Shown here: positions 7,388 to 15,978 of the stretch, in pieces
Layout: every line of letters begins with the position of its first letter
Position numbering within the stretch: position 1 is the stretch's first letter
Assembly: GCF_036226765.1 (NCBI RefSeq)
Contig: NZ_CP109017.1
Location: forward strand, 3,978,501-4,042,500
DNA from: Streptomyces sp. NBC_00670
Lineage (GTDB): Bacteria; Actinomycetota; Actinomycetes; Streptomycetales; Streptomycetaceae
Length of the DNA stretch: 64,000 nucleotides
Direction: 5' to 3'
The notes under the pieces: generated by a model
Told to the model about the DNA's origin: nothing
Database searches by the model: none
The model's input: only the letters and a program-made list of their open reading frames with translations
Position numbers and translations under genes: made by a program

Positions 7388-8062
7388 GTGGCAGCAGAGG
7401 TACTCGAATTCACCGCGGCGGTACAGACGGGGGGCACGGCCCTGCGTCCGTCCCGCCGGGTCCGCATGCCCGGCGCGCCCGGCGGCATGCCGGTGATCGC
7501 GCCCATGCCCGCAGCGCGGCCCACCCGCATACCGAACCAGCGTGAGGGAGCAGAGGAGGCCGTGGCGACCGGTACCACGGTCGACCACCTCACGGAGACC
7601 TACCGGACGCACTACCGCTCCCTGCTGGGCCTCGCGGCGCTCCTCCTCGACGACACCGCCTCCTGCGAGGACGTCGTCCAGGAGGCGTTCATCCGCGTCC
7701 ACTCGGCCCGCAAGCGCGTCCGCGACCCGGAGAAGACGCTCGCCTATCTGCGCCAGACGGTGGTGAACCTCTCCCGCTCCGCCCTGCGCCGCCGCATCCT
7801 CGGCCTGAAGCTGCTGTCGAAGCCGATGCCGGACATGGCGAGCGCGGAGGAGGGCGCCTACGACCAGCTGGAGCGGGACTCCCTGATCAAGGCGATGAAG
7901 GGGTTGCAGCGCCGCCAGCGCGAGGTGCTGGTGCTGCGCTACTTCGCGGACATGACGGAGGCGCAGGTCGCGGCGACGCTGGGCCTCTCCCTCGGGTCGG
8001 TCAAGGCGTACGGCTCCCGCGGCATCGCGGCGCTGCGCATCGCCATGGAGGCGCCGGCATGA
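7388..8062 (+). CDS. ECF-type RNA polymerase sigma factor (SigE-like family)
   Basis: A 224-residue sigma factor with region 2 (about residues 70-140, including ASCEDVVQEAFIRVH) and region 4 (about 165-215, including LQRRQREVLVLRYFADMTE and a helix-turn-helix). The first 55 residues form a Pro/Arg-rich extension. The GTG at 7388 gives the MAAEVLEF start that I recall for Streptomyces orthologues. Its stop overlaps the next gene (ATGA), which encodes a single-pass membrane protein, so the pair resembles a sigma factor with a membrane-tethered modulator. The regulon is unknown. Confidence 0.93.
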   Translation: MAAEVLEFTAAVQTGGTALRPSRRVRMPGAPGGMPVIAPMPAARPTRIPNQREGAEEAVATGTTVDHLTETYRTHYRSLLGLAALLLDDTASCEDVVQEAFIRVHSARKRVRDPEKTLAYLRQTVVNLSRSALRRRILGLKLLSKPMPDMASAEEGAYDQLERDSLIKAMKGLQRRQREVLVLRYFADMTEAQVAATLGLSLGSVKAYGSRGIAALRIAMEAPA

Positions 8063-9282
8063 CCGAGCACGACAGGAACACCGAGCACGGCGGCAAGCAC
8101 GACGACGAACAGCAGGCTGGGAACGGAACTGTGAACCACCGCCCCGAGGACCACGGCCACCCGGCCGCCCCCGGCGACGACCCGGCCGACCGGCCCGCCA
8201 CACCCGGCTCCGGCGAGGCGCACGACGACGCCCGCGGCGACACACACGACGACGCCCGCGGCGACACACACGACGACGAGCTCGGGCTCGCTCCCGACGA
8301 GCTGGCGTTGCGGCGGGTGCTGCACTCCGCCGTCGGGGACATCGAGCCCCGCGACGGCGCCCTGGAGCACCTGCGCCGGGCGGTGCCCGCGCGTAGGGCG
8401 CGCAAGCGGCAGGCACTCGTCGGCATGGCGGCCGCCGCGCTCTTCGCCGGCACCGCCGTCCCCGCCCTGCTGCACGTCTCCCACGCCACCGGTTCGAACG
8501 CCGACCCCTCCATCGCGGGCCAGGCCTCCCAGGCCCACGGCGGCGCGGGCCAGGACAAGGGCAAGAGCGGCGGTTCGGGCGACGACAGCGGCGCCTCCGA
8601 CTCCGTCAAGGACAAGGGCACGTCCGGCCACGAGGGCAAGCGGGACAAGGGCACCGGCAAGGGCCGCGGCGCCACCGGCAGCGGCTCCTCCGCCCCCGGC
8701 TCGGGCATCACCGACTGCACGGCGGCCCAGCTCGGCGGGGCCACCGCCGGCATCGCCGCCGCCGACTCCACCGGAGTGGTCTACGGCACCTTCCGCGTCG
8801 CCAACATCTCCGGCACGACCTGTACGGTCTCCGGTCCGGGCACGGTCGGCACGGCCGCCCAGGGCGCGGCGGACCCGACGCGCGTCACGGTCGTCAGCCA
8901 TGTCGCGGGCGACGCCGCCACCGGGCTGCCCGACCCGTCCCAGGAGCTGGCCTCGCTGATCCTCAAGCCCGGCATGGCCTACCAGGTGAAGTTCGCCTGG
9001 GTGCCCTCCGAGACGTGTCCCACCGAGGGCGCCAGCGGCGGCGGCTCCGGCGGCCCCTCGCCCGACCCGAGCACGTCGGACGGCCCTGCGGGCTCCTCCG
9101 AGGGCTCCTCGGCCACGAACGGCAACACGGCCTCCTCGCAGCTTTTGCGGGCGGACGGCGTCGCCGACGGCAGCGTGGTCGTCTCCCACACGGCCGCGAC
9201 GGGCTCGCCGACGGTGACCGCGACGGTCCCGAACGCGTGCGCGGGAACGGTCTACCGGACGGGAGTGCTGGCGGGGTCCTGA
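8059..9282 (+). CDS. Single-pass membrane protein coupled to sigma factor (possible anti-sigma)
   Basis: A 407-residue protein whose ATG overlaps the sigma-factor stop. The first 115 residues are cytoplasmic, His/Asp-rich and contain a tandem THDDARGD repeat (24-bp DNA repeat at about 8221-8279). A short helical segment (DELALRRVLHSAVGDIEPR) precedes one membrane helix at about 121-143. The extracellular part is Gly/Ser/Lys-rich, then folds into a Cys-containing domain (ITDCTAAQLGG, ISGTTCTVSGPG, TVPNACAGTVY). No zinc-binding anti-sigma motif is visible, so the anti-sigma role rests on gene order. Its 3' end overlaps the converging SURF1 gene by 31 bp. Confidence 0.85.
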   Translation: MTEHDRNTEHGGKHDDEQQAGNGTVNHRPEDHGHPAAPGDDPADRPATPGSGEAHDDARGDTHDDARGDTHDDELGLAPDELALRRVLHSAVGDIEPRDGALEHLRRAVPARRARKRQALVGMAAAALFAGTAVPALLHVSHATGSNADPSIAGQASQAHGGAGQDKGKSGGSGDDSGASDSVKDKGTSGHEGKRDKGTGKGRGATGSGSSAPGSGITDCTAAQLGGATAGIAAADSTGVVYGTFRVANISGTTCTVSGPGTVGTAAQGAADPTRVTVVSHVAGDAATGLPDPSQELASLILKPGMAYQVKFAWVPSETCPTEGASGGGSGGPSPDPSTSDGPAGSSEGSSATNGNTASSQLLRADGVADGSVVVSHTAATGSPTVTATVPNACAGTVYRTGVLAGS

Positions 9283-10088
9283 GCCGGGGGCCCGGCCCCG
9301 TCGGTGTCCGCCACGGGGTCACCGCCGTCCTCCGGAAGGATCCCCAGCTCCGCGTCGCGCTGGAACTCCACCTCGCGGCGCAGCAGCCGGAACCACATGA
9401 AGACGACGAAGCCCGCGAAGACGAACCACTCGCCGGTGTAGCCGAGGTTCTGGAAGGCCCGCAGATCGAGCCCGGAGTCGTCGGGCCGGCTCGCCGGGAC
9501 CGCCGTCATCCCGCTGTCCGCCCTGTCGAGCGTGACCCAGGCGTCGTACACGTCGTACGGCACCAGGTTCACCAGCGACGCCGCGCTGATCGCGCCGACC
9601 TGCCCGGCGGGCAGTCCGCCCGCCGCGCTCGCCCCGTTGTCGCCGGGCGTCTCGGAGGCCTGCAACGCGCCGGTGACGGTGACCTCGCCGGACGGCGCGG
9701 CCGGTGCCTTCGCCGCGGACGCGGTGCCGGGCAGCCAGCCCCGTACGACGGGCAGCGCCTTGCCGCCGTCGGTGCGGAGCATCGTCAGCACGTAGTAGCC
9801 GCTGCGGTCGTCCAGCTCACGGCCGGGAACCAGGAGCTGCTTGCCGTAGTGCCCGGTCGCCGTGGCGCGCTTGCCGGAGGTGGACTTGTCCACCGGCAGC
9901 AGCGACGCGAGCGGGCGCGCGGCCTCCTTCTTGTCGGCCGCGGCCTGCTCGGTGGCGGAGCGGTGGTCCTGTACGCGGTCCTCGAAGCGGCTGAGCTGCC
10001 AGGTGCCCATGAAGACGCAGACGGGGATGGCGAGAAGGGCGAGTACGTTGATCGCCCACCAGCGGGGGGTCAGGAGGAACCGGTACAC
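9252..10088 (-). CDS. SURF1-family membrane protein
   Basis: A 278-residue protein with the SURF1 layout: an N-terminal membrane helix after the positively charged YRFLLTPRWW (about residues 10-31), a large extracytoplasmic domain, and a C-terminal helix (about 225-245) followed by a charged tail. SURF1 proteins assist cytochrome c oxidase assembly. The conserved GTWQLSRFEDR, PVVRGWLP and FQNLGYTGEWFVFAG are visible. The GTG at 10086-10088 is chosen because it precedes the conserved YRFLLTPRWW. No strong ribosome site is apparent. Confidence 0.9.
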   Translation of the reverse strand: MYRFLLTPRWWAINVLALLAIPVCVFMGTWQLSRFEDRVQDHRSATEQAAADKKEAARPLASLLPVDKSTSGKRATATGHYGKQLLVPGRELDDRSGYYVLTMLRTDGGKALPVVRGWLPGTASAAKAPAAPSGEVTVTGALQASETPGDNGASAAGGLPAGQVGAISAASLVNLVPYDVYDAWVTLDRADSGMTAVPASRPDDSGLDLRAFQNLGYTGEWFVFAGFVVFMWFRLLRREVEFQRDAELGILPEDGGDPVADTDGAGPPAQDPASTPVR

Positions 10089-10116
10089 AACGTCAACGGT
10101 ACGGCGGGGACGGGGG

Positions 10117-10141
10117 CCGGGGGCACGCGGGGTGCCCCCGG
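10117..10141 (-). terminator. GC-rich hairpin after S9 peptidase gene
   Basis: A perfect 10-bp stem CCGGGGGCAC / GTGCCCCCGG with loop GCGGG, located 6 bp beyond the stop codon of the peptidase gene. There is no T tract, as is common for Streptomyces terminators. Confidence 0.65.
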
Positions 10142-10146
10142 ATCGC

Positions 10147-11955
10147 CTACGCCCCGCCCCCCACATGCCGCGCCGCGAACTCCAGCTCCAGCCGCACCTG
10201 CTTGATCCGCTCATCGACGACGAGGGACCCGTGTCCCGCGTCGTACCGGTACACCTCGTGGACCGCTCCCCGCGCGGCCAGCCGGTCGACGTAGTTCTCG
10301 ATCTGGCGGATCGGGCAGCGCGGGTCGTTGACGCCCGCCGAGATGTACACCGGCGCCTTCACCGCGTCGACGTACGTCAGCGGCGACGACGCCTCGAACC
10401 GCTCGGGCACCTCCTCCGGCGTGCCGCCGAGCAGCGTGCGGTCCATCGCCTTCAGCGCCTCCATCTCGTCGTGGTACGCCGTGACGTAGTCCGCGACCGG
10501 CACCGCCGCGATGCCCACCGTCCACAGCTCCGGCTGGACGCCGAGGCCGAGCAGGGTGAGGTAGCCGCCCCAGGAGCCGCCGGTCAGCACCAGCCGCCCG
10601 GGATCCGCGAGGCCGGAGGAGACGGCCCACTCGCGGACCGCCGCGATGTCCTCCAGCTCGATCAATCCGACCCGGTGCTTGAGCGCGTCGGTCCACTCGC
10701 GGCCGTAGCCGGTGGAGCCGCGGTAGTTGACGCGGACGACCGCGTACCCGTGGTCGACCCAGGCGGCGGGCGCGGCGGCGAAGGCGTCGCTGTCGTGCCA
10801 GGTGGGGCCGCCGTGGATGTCGAAGACGGTGGGCAGCGGCCCGCTCGCCCCGGCCGGCCTCTGCACGAGCGCGTGGACGCGGCCGCCGGGCCCCTCCACC
10901 CACACGTCCTCCACGGGCACGGAGGCCGGCGCCTTCATCCCGGGCGGGTCGAGCACGACGCGCCCCGTCGTGGACCGCACGGCCGGCGGCTCGGCGGCCG
11001 AGGACCACAGGTACTCGACGCTGCCGTCGGGGCGTGCGGTGGCGCCGGAGACGGTGCCGGGCGGGGTGGACAGCTCGGTCAGGGCGCGCTCGGCGAAGTC
11101 GTAGCGGAACAGCTCGCTGCGGGCCTCGAAGCTGTGCGAGACGAGGAGGGCGGAGCCGTCCGGGTACCACTCGGCGGCGACGTCGCCGGGCAGCTCCAGC
11201 GCGAGGTCGGTCTCCTCGCCGGTGGCGACGTCCCAGACCAGCGGCTCCCAGCGGCCGCGGCGCTGGTGGCCGATGAGCAGCCGGGTGTCGCCGTCGACGG
11301 GCGCGAAGCCGAGCACCTCCAGGCCCAGCTCGACGGTGCCGCCCTTGGTGTCGTCCAGCTCGGCGACGGCGGTGCCGTCGGGGCGCAGCACGCGCAGCGC
11401 GGAGTGCATGGCGTCGCCGTGCTCGGTGTGCTCGATGGCGAGCAGTGACCCGTCGTGCGAGAGGTCGCCGACGCCGGCGGACTCGCGGTGCCGGTAGATC
11501 TCGACGGGGTCCTCGCCGGTGCGGACGAGGTGCAGCGTGGTCCCGTCCTCGTCGGTCGACCGCCCGACGACGGCGGTCCGCCCGTCCCGCCCGAGCGCGA
11601 GCCCGGCGGGATAGGAGGGCGCGAGCCCGGGAGCGGCGGCTTCGTCACGCGCACCGGAAGTGCCGCCGGCGAACGCCTGTCGCCTCCAGACCCCGAACTC
11701 ATCCCCATCCGTGTCGTCGAACCACCAGATCCACTCACCGTCGGGCGACAACACCCCGTCCGTGGTGCCGTTCGGCCGATCGGTCACCTGCCGCTGCTCC
11801 CCGGTGGCCCGGTCCCACGCGTACAGCTCGTACGTCCCGGTCGCGTTCGACACGAACAGCGCGCGATCCGGCGCGTCCTCCGCCCAGTCCGGCAACGAGA
11901 CCCGCGCCGCCCGAAACCGCATCTCCCACGCCACCATGCCACCACTCTCACTCAT
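10147..11955 (-). CDS. S9-family (prolyl oligopeptidase-like) serine peptidase
   Basis: A 602-residue cytoplasmic enzyme starting at the ATG at 11953-11955 (MSESGGMVAWEM); the frame stays open upstream but that part is repeat-derived. The N-terminal 350 residues form a beta-propeller with repeated blades (SPDGEWIWWFDD, SHDGSLLAIEH, PDGSALLVSHS). The C-terminal alpha/beta-hydrolase domain carries DIHGGPTW, the nucleophile motif GGSWGGYL (Ser about 460), the Asp in AGVNDPRCP and the His in DAGHG. These give a complete Ser-Asp-His triad of acylaminoacyl-peptidase type. The likely role is oligopeptide turnover; substrate is unknown. Confidence 0.93.
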   Translation of the reverse strand: MSESGGMVAWEMRFRAARVSLPDWAEDAPDRALFVSNATGTYELYAWDRATGEQRQVTDRPNGTTDGVLSPDGEWIWWFDDTDGDEFGVWRRQAFAGGTSGARDEAAAPGLAPSYPAGLALGRDGRTAVVGRSTDEDGTTLHLVRTGEDPVEIYRHRESAGVGDLSHDGSLLAIEHTEHGDAMHSALRVLRPDGTAVAELDDTKGGTVELGLEVLGFAPVDGDTRLLIGHQRRGRWEPLVWDVATGEETDLALELPGDVAAEWYPDGSALLVSHSFEARSELFRYDFAERALTELSTPPGTVSGATARPDGSVEYLWSSAAEPPAVRSTTGRVVLDPPGMKAPASVPVEDVWVEGPGGRVHALVQRPAGASGPLPTVFDIHGGPTWHDSDAFAAAPAAWVDHGYAVVRVNYRGSTGYGREWTDALKHRVGLIELEDIAAVREWAVSSGLADPGRLVLTGGSWGGYLTLLGLGVQPELWTVGIAAVPVADYVTAYHDEMEALKAMDRTLLGGTPEEVPERFEASSPLTYVDAVKAPVYISAGVNDPRCPIRQIENYVDRLAARGAVHEVYRYDAGHGSLVVDERIKQVRLELEFAARHVGGGA

Positions 11956-11964
11956 GGGTACATC

Positions 11965-12190
11965 TTGCCGCGCCCGGCAGGGGGCGCGGGGCTGTGTCCA
12001 TCCCGCGGCTCCGCCGCGGGGGCGCGAGCAGCCGCGCGCCCCTAGGGGCGCGGGGAACTGCGCGGCGCACCCCCACCGGCGGTCAGCCGACAACGCACCC
12101 AACGGGGTCCAAGGGGCAGAGCCCCCTGAAGGGACGATGGGGGTCCCCCCTGCTCGAACGAAGTTGAGAGCTTGGGGGAGGGTAGGGGCG
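11965..12190. repeat. Dispersed GC-rich palindromic repeat cluster
   Basis: Fills most of the gap between the RCK protein gene and the peptidase gene. It contains GGGGCGCGGGGCTGTG, the hairpin CCCGCGG-CTC-CGCCGCGGG (12002-12020), the exact palindrome CGCGCCCCTAGGGGCGCG (12035-12052) and GGGGAACTGCGCGG, followed by a second motif set around 12101-12180 (GGGGCAGAGCCCCCTGAAGG). The first blocks match 5655-5765 and the GGAACTGCGC arm matches the inverted copy near 42926. Repeats of this kind are abundant between Streptomyces genes. Confidence 0.75.
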
Positions 12191-12269
12191 GCGGGGGCGA
12201 AAAAAATCCCCACCCGCACCTGCCACCGAACCTCACGCACCCCCCACCCCAAGGCACCCCACCCCGGGG

Positions 12270-14273
12270 TCAAGGGGACGAAGTCCCCGCAGGCCCCCGC
12301 CCCAACAGCTCCGCCAATCCCCTCCGCGTCGCCGCCAACACCACCCGATCCCCCACCCCCAGCACGTAGGAAGACGGCAACCCCCACCCCCGCGAACCGC
12401 CGGAGGCCACGTCCCGCCCCAGCACCCGCCACTTCCCCGCCACGAACGCCTCCCCCACCGTCCGCCCCTCCAACTGCGGATGCCCCGCCACCTCCACCGC
12501 CGCGAACAGCAACACCCGCCGCTCCACCGGAATCGCCCCCAGGATCTGCCGCCCCAGCATCGCCGCCGCGAACGCCGGCGCCGCCAGATGCGACACACTC
12601 CGGCTCCGCGTGAGCGCCTGCGGATACGCCGCCCGCAACGTCCGGAACACCGCCGTCGCGAAGTCGTCGTCGTACAGCCGCAGCACCACCCGCAGATCCG
12701 GCCGCACGGACCGCGCGTACAGCGCCGCCTCCAGATTCGTCGTGTCCGCACTGGTCAGCGCGAGCAACGTCCGCGCCCGGTGGATCTTCGCCGCCTCGAG
12801 CACCCCCTCGTGCGTGACGTCCCCGAGCACCACCGGCACCCGCAACCGCCGCGCCACCGCGAGCCCCCGCGCCTCCGGATCGCCCTCGACGCACACCACC
12901 GGAATCCGCAGCTCCCGCAGCCGCACCAGCACCCGCGTGCCGATCTTGCCCACGCCCAGCAGCACCACGTGCCCGGACAGCCCGCGCGGCGGCCGGCGCA
13001 GCGCGGAGTTGCTGCGGAACGTACCGAGCGCTTCGAGCACGGCGGCCAGCAGCACCGGCAGGAGCAGCAGCCCCACAAGACCCGACAGCAATTGCAGGAT
13101 CTGCCGCCCGGCGGGCTCACCCACCGCCGGATCGTTGATCGCGAACAGGTCGAGCAGCGTGAGATACGTGGCCCGCAGCGGATTGGTGTCGGTCACGGCG
13201 AGCTGCGCCACCGCCAGCGCGACGACACAGGCCACCAGACCGGCGAACGACCACCGCAGCCGCCGCGACAGCAGCAGCGCGAACGGCACCATGCTGCGCC
13301 CGGCCGGCTGCCGGGGCCCGGTGTAGGAGACGGTCTCCAGGACGACGGTTCCCCGCCCGGTGGCCGCCGCGACCGCCGCCTCGTCGGGCAGCAGCCGGGG
13401 CCCCTGCTCCCCGCTCTCCTCGGCGCCGTCGGCGCCCGCCGGGTCGCTGCTGGTGGCGGAGAGCAGCGCCAGGGTGCACAGCCCGGGGTCGGCGATCTCC
13501 CCGGGCGCGGGCGGCTGCCGCTCCACCGCGCGCAGCATCAGTCCGTCCGTCTGGACGACCTTGGTGGTGCCGGTGACGGCGGTCGCGGCGAGGGCGGGCG
13601 CGGCGGTGTCGGCGTCGGACAGGACGGTGGTGGAGGCGTCGAGGTTGTCGTCCTCGTCGACGGCCCCGTCCGGGCCGATGAGCGCGAGCGCCGCCGCCTG
13701 GTCGAGCAGCGCCTCGATGTGCTGTCCGAGGCGGCGGTTGTAGAGGCGGAGCACGAGCCGCAGCCGGGGGTTGAGCCGGCGGGCGGTGAGCGCGGCGCGG
13801 ATGTTGGTCTCGTCGTCGTCGTAGACGAGGGCGAGCGCGGTGGCCCGCTCCACGCCCGCGTCGGCGAGCACGGCCTCGGCGGCCTCGGACGCCTCCAGCA
13901 CCCGTACGGACCCGCCCGGTTCGAGGGGCGGACGGCCCCCGGGCGCACCCTGGCCCCCGGGCGCACCCTGGCCCCCGGGCGCACCCCGGCCACCGCCCCC
14001 GCCACTGCCGCCGGCCGGAGAGCCCCCGGCCCCGTTCCCCGCCGCCCGCGTCACCGCCGCCGACACCCGGTCGAGCAGGGCCGCCCCGCGCGGCCGTCCC
14101 ACCACCGGCTGGCGGGCCAGCCGCCGGGCGGGCGGGACGACGAGGGTGACCCGCTCCCCGTACACGTCACGGAGTTCGGCCGCGAGCCGGTGCGCCAGCC
14201 CGTCGTCCCCGCACACCACCATGTGTGCGCCGCCGTCGATCGATCCCGTCCGGTACGCCCCGCCGCTCGCCAC
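12270..14273 (-). CDS. NAD-binding membrane protein with two TrkA-N (RCK) domains
   Basis: A 667-residue protein with an N-terminal Rossmann/RCK-like domain (MVVCGDDGLAHRLAAEL at about residue 18), two hydrophobic regions (about 320-350 and about 390-415) and a second TrkA-N domain with GHVVLLGVGKIGTRVL (about 432) and a C-terminal RCK-C part. The order RCK, membrane segment, RCK suggests a potassium-channel or ion-conductance regulator of the Castor/Pollux type, although a TVGYG filter is not visible. A collagen-like GAPGGQ repeat lies between 90 and 120. The ATG at 14222 (residue 18), which opens the Rossmann fold directly, is an alternative start. Confidence 0.8.
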   Translation of the reverse strand: MASGGAYRTGSIDGGAHMVVCGDDGLAHRLAAELRDVYGERVTLVVPPARRLARQPVVGRPRGAALLDRVSAAVTRAAGNGAGGSPAGGSGGGGGRGAPGGQGAPGGQGAPGGRPPLEPGGSVRVLEASEAAEAVLADAGVERATALALVYDDDETNIRAALTARRLNPRLRLVLRLYNRRLGQHIEALLDQAAALALIGPDGAVDEDDNLDASTTVLSDADTAAPALAATAVTGTTKVVQTDGLMLRAVERQPPAPGEIADPGLCTLALLSATSSDPAGADGAEESGEQGPRLLPDEAAVAAATGRGTVVLETVSYTGPRQPAGRSMVPFALLLSRRLRWSFAGLVACVVALAVAQLAVTDTNPLRATYLTLLDLFAINDPAVGEPAGRQILQLLSGLVGLLLLPVLLAAVLEALGTFRSNSALRRPPRGLSGHVVLLGVGKIGTRVLVRLRELRIPVVCVEGDPEARGLAVARRLRVPVVLGDVTHEGVLEAAKIHRARTLLALTSADTTNLEAALYARSVRPDLRVVLRLYDDDFATAVFRTLRAAYPQALTRSRSVSHLAAPAFAAAMLGRQILGAIPVERRVLLFAAVEVAGHPQLEGRTVGEAFVAGKWRVLGRDVASGGSRGWGLPSSYVLGVGDRVVLAATRRGLAELLGRGPAGTSSP
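13937..13992. repeat. 18-bp tandem repeat inside RCK protein gene
   Basis: Three copies of an 18-bp unit (CCCCGGGCGCACCCTGGC and variants) encode GAPGGQ hexapeptides in the linker between the first Rossmann domain and its following segment. The copy number is likely to vary between strains. Confidence 0.8.
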
Positions 14274-14419
14274 GAGGGAGAAGACTGCCGCACCCGCGCA
14301 CCCGGTTCCAGGGGCGGGGGCCCGCCGGTCCGCCCTTGCCGTCGGCGCGTGCGTCGGCGAGACTTCGACGGAACCGGCCGGAGGCGGCCGGTCGACGGCA
14401 CAACGGAACGGGAGCCGCG

Positions 14420-14632
14420 ATGTTCGGCCTGAGCGAGCTGGTCGTGATCCTCCTCGTGGTGATCGCCGTCCTCGCCTTCAAGAAGCTCCCGGGGCTGACG
14501 CGCTCGGCCGGGCAGGCGAGCCGGATCTTCAGGAGCGAGTCGAAGGCCCTGCGCGACGAGGACCCGGAGGGCGCCCCCCGGGTCGTGCCCGGCACGGTCG
14601 TCAGCCGCGACGAGCGGCAGCCCCGCCCCTGA
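14420..14632 (+). CDS. TatA/E-like twin-arginine translocase protein
   Basis: A 70-residue protein beginning at ATG 14420 with GGGAG upstream. It has the TatA pattern: a short periplasmic start with the FGLSELVV hinge, one membrane helix (about residues 5-21), the amphipathic FKKLPGLTRSAGQASRIF helix and a short acidic tail. It may form or modulate a Tat pore. Its last 32 bp overlap the end of the converging narI gene. As it is not part of a tatAC operon it is probably an additional TatA paralogue. Confidence 0.85.
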   Translation: MFGLSELVVILLVVIAVLAFKKLPGLTRSAGQASRIFRSESKALRDEDPEGAPRVVPGTVVSRDERQPRP

Positions 14633-15335
14633 GACCGCCGCTGTTCCTGACGCCCGCCGCCCGCCCGCGCGAGCGGTAGACCACGTACGGCCGCGCCGCG
14701 TACCCGAGCGGCGCCGCGAACGCGTGCACGAGCCGGCCGAACGGCCACAGCGCGAACAGCGCCAGCGCCAGCAGCGCGTGGCACCGGTAGACGAGCGGGG
14801 CGTGGGCCATCGCCGAGACGTCCGGGTCGAGCGTGAACAGGCTGCGGAACCAGACCGCGACGCCCAGGCGGTAGTCGTACGGGTTGGCCACCGAGGACGC
14901 CGTGGCGGTGAGCCCGGCCAGCAGCACCAGGACCAGCAGCGGGTACATCAGCCGGTCGCCGCGGCTGGTCGCCCGGCGCACGGCGGGCACCCGCAGCCGC
15001 CGGTACAGCAGGATGCCGAGCCCGCAGACGGCGGCGACACCCGCCACGCCGCCCATGGTCAGCGCCACCCCGTGGTACTGCGCCTCGCTGACCCGCAGCC
15101 GCTCGGTCACCCACTCCGGCACCAGCAGCCCCATGACATGCCCGCCGACGACGAACAGCAGCGCGTAGTGGAAGAGGGGACCACCGATGCGCAGCAGCCG
15201 TGCCTCGTGCAGCTGGCTGGAGCGCGTGGTGAAGCCGAACCGGTCGTAGCGGTAGCGCCACAGGGTCCCGGCGACCAGCACCACGAGCGAGAGATAGGGC
15301 AGGACGCCCCACAGGGCGATGTGCAGATGCTCCAT
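14601..15335 (-). CDS. narI: Respiratory nitrate reductase gamma subunit (cytochrome b)
   Basis: A 244-residue membrane protein with five predicted helices, starting at ATG 15333-15335 (MEHLHIALWGVLPYLSL). NarI is the diheme cytochrome b that anchors NarGH and oxidises menaquinol. Conserved histidines are visible in FTTRSSQLHEARLLR, GGPLFHYALLFVVGGH and the C-terminal YRCHALLALALFALWPFGRLVH. It is the last gene of narGHJI. Its start codon overlaps the stop of a 9-codon minicistron produced by a tandem duplication (see 15335-15364). Confidence 0.95.
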   Translation of the reverse strand: MEHLHIALWGVLPYLSLVVLVAGTLWRYRYDRFGFTTRSSQLHEARLLRIGGPLFHYALLFVVGGHVMGLLVPEWVTERLRVSEAQYHGVALTMGGVAGVAAVCGLGILLYRRLRVPAVRRATSRGDRLMYPLLVLVLLAGLTATASSVANPYDYRLGVAVWFRSLFTLDPDVSAMAHAPLVYRCHALLALALFALWPFGRLVHAFAAPLGYAARPYVVYRSRGRAAGVRNSGGLRGGAAARRG

Positions 15336-15386
15336 CAGCGGCGGACTCCTTCGACGTGTTCCATCAGCGGCGGATTCCTTCGGCGC
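15332..15386 (-). repeat. 29-bp tandem duplication at narJ-narI junction
   Basis: The block CCATCAGCGGCGGAnTCCTT (plus strand) occurs at 15332 and again at 15361, offset 29 bp. Each copy contains, on the coding strand, CGAAGGA(A/G)TCCGCCGC followed by TGATGGA, i.e. a ribosome site, a stop codon and an overlapping ATG. Confidence 0.85.
15335..15364 (-). CDS. 9-codon minicistron MEHVEGVRR between narJ and narI
   Basis: On the minus strand the ATG at 15362-15364 overlaps the narJ stop (TGATG). The frame reads MEHVEGVRR and stops at 15335-15337, where the TGA overlaps the narI ATG, again as TGATG. A ribosome-site-like GAAGGA lies before each ATG. The peptide resembles the narI start (MEH) followed by the narJ end (EGIRR), as expected from a junction duplication. 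If translated, it would act as a coupling relay rather than a functional peptide. Confidence 0.4.
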   Translation of the reverse strand: MEHVEGVRR

Positions 15387-15978
15387 TTTCGTGGCCCGGG
15401 GCGTACGGGACGGGGAGGGGGAGCGCGGGGAACGGCAGCGGGACCGGGGGCGGTGCCTGGGCGGGCGCGGGGCCGTCCGGCAGGGTGTCCCGGACCGCCC
15501 GTACGACGTCCAGGTACGGGCTGTCGTACGCCGCCAGCCCCTGCGCCAGCAGGTCGAGCGCGCCCCGGTGCTCGGCGAGCAGCGCGCGCCCCTCCTCCGG
15601 GCAGCGGGCGGCGAGTTCCAGCAGGGCGGGCAGGTGGTCGGGGAGTTCCCCGCCGTCCGGTTCCCAGCCCGCCGCCCGGTAGCGGGCCTTGAGTGCGGCG
15701 AGGCTCGCGCCCCGGCGCCGGGTGTCGCCGTCGGTGTAGTGGGTGAGGTGCAGGGTGCGGCGGCGGGTGCGGTCGAACGTGACGACGTACCGCTTCGCCA
15801 GGTCGAGCACGGGGACATCGGCGCTCCACCGGCAGAACCGCAGCAGCGACATGGGCGCCGGGCCGGGCAGCCGCCCCAGCTCGGCGGCCACTTCGTCGCG
15901 CCGCACCGGCCAGTCGGCCTCGGGGTAGGACAGCAGCAGGGAGGCGGCCTGGTGCACCGCCCGGTGCAGATGCGTCAC
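15364..15978 (-). CDS. narJ: Nitrate reductase assembly chaperone NarJ (delta)
   Basis: A 204-residue cytoplasmic protein of the NarJ/TorD chaperone family, which holds the NarGH apo-complex during molybdenum-cofactor insertion. Typical features are the N-terminal QAASLLLSYPEADW, the RYVVTFDRTRRRTLHLTHY segment and a Pro-rich C-terminus. The GTG at 15976-15978 overlaps the narH stop by 4 bp (GTGA). It is much longer in open frame upstream, but that part lies antisense to or within narH. Confidence 0.93.
   Translation of the reverse strand: MTHLHRAVHQAASLLLSYPEADWPVRRDEVAAELGRLPGPAPMSLLRFCRWSADVPVLDLAKRYVVTFDRTRRRTLHLTHYTDGDTRRRGASLAALKARYRAAGWEPDGGELPDHLPALLELAARCPEEGRALLAEHRGALDLLAQGLAAYDSPYLDVVRAVRDTLPDGPAPAQAPPPVPLPFPALPLPVPYAPGHESAEGIRR

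Noticed and set aside
11956..12894. Extension of the S9 peptidase upstream of 11955
   Set aside because: That frame runs through the dispersed repeat and into the RCK protein gene; no ribosome site or conserved residues.
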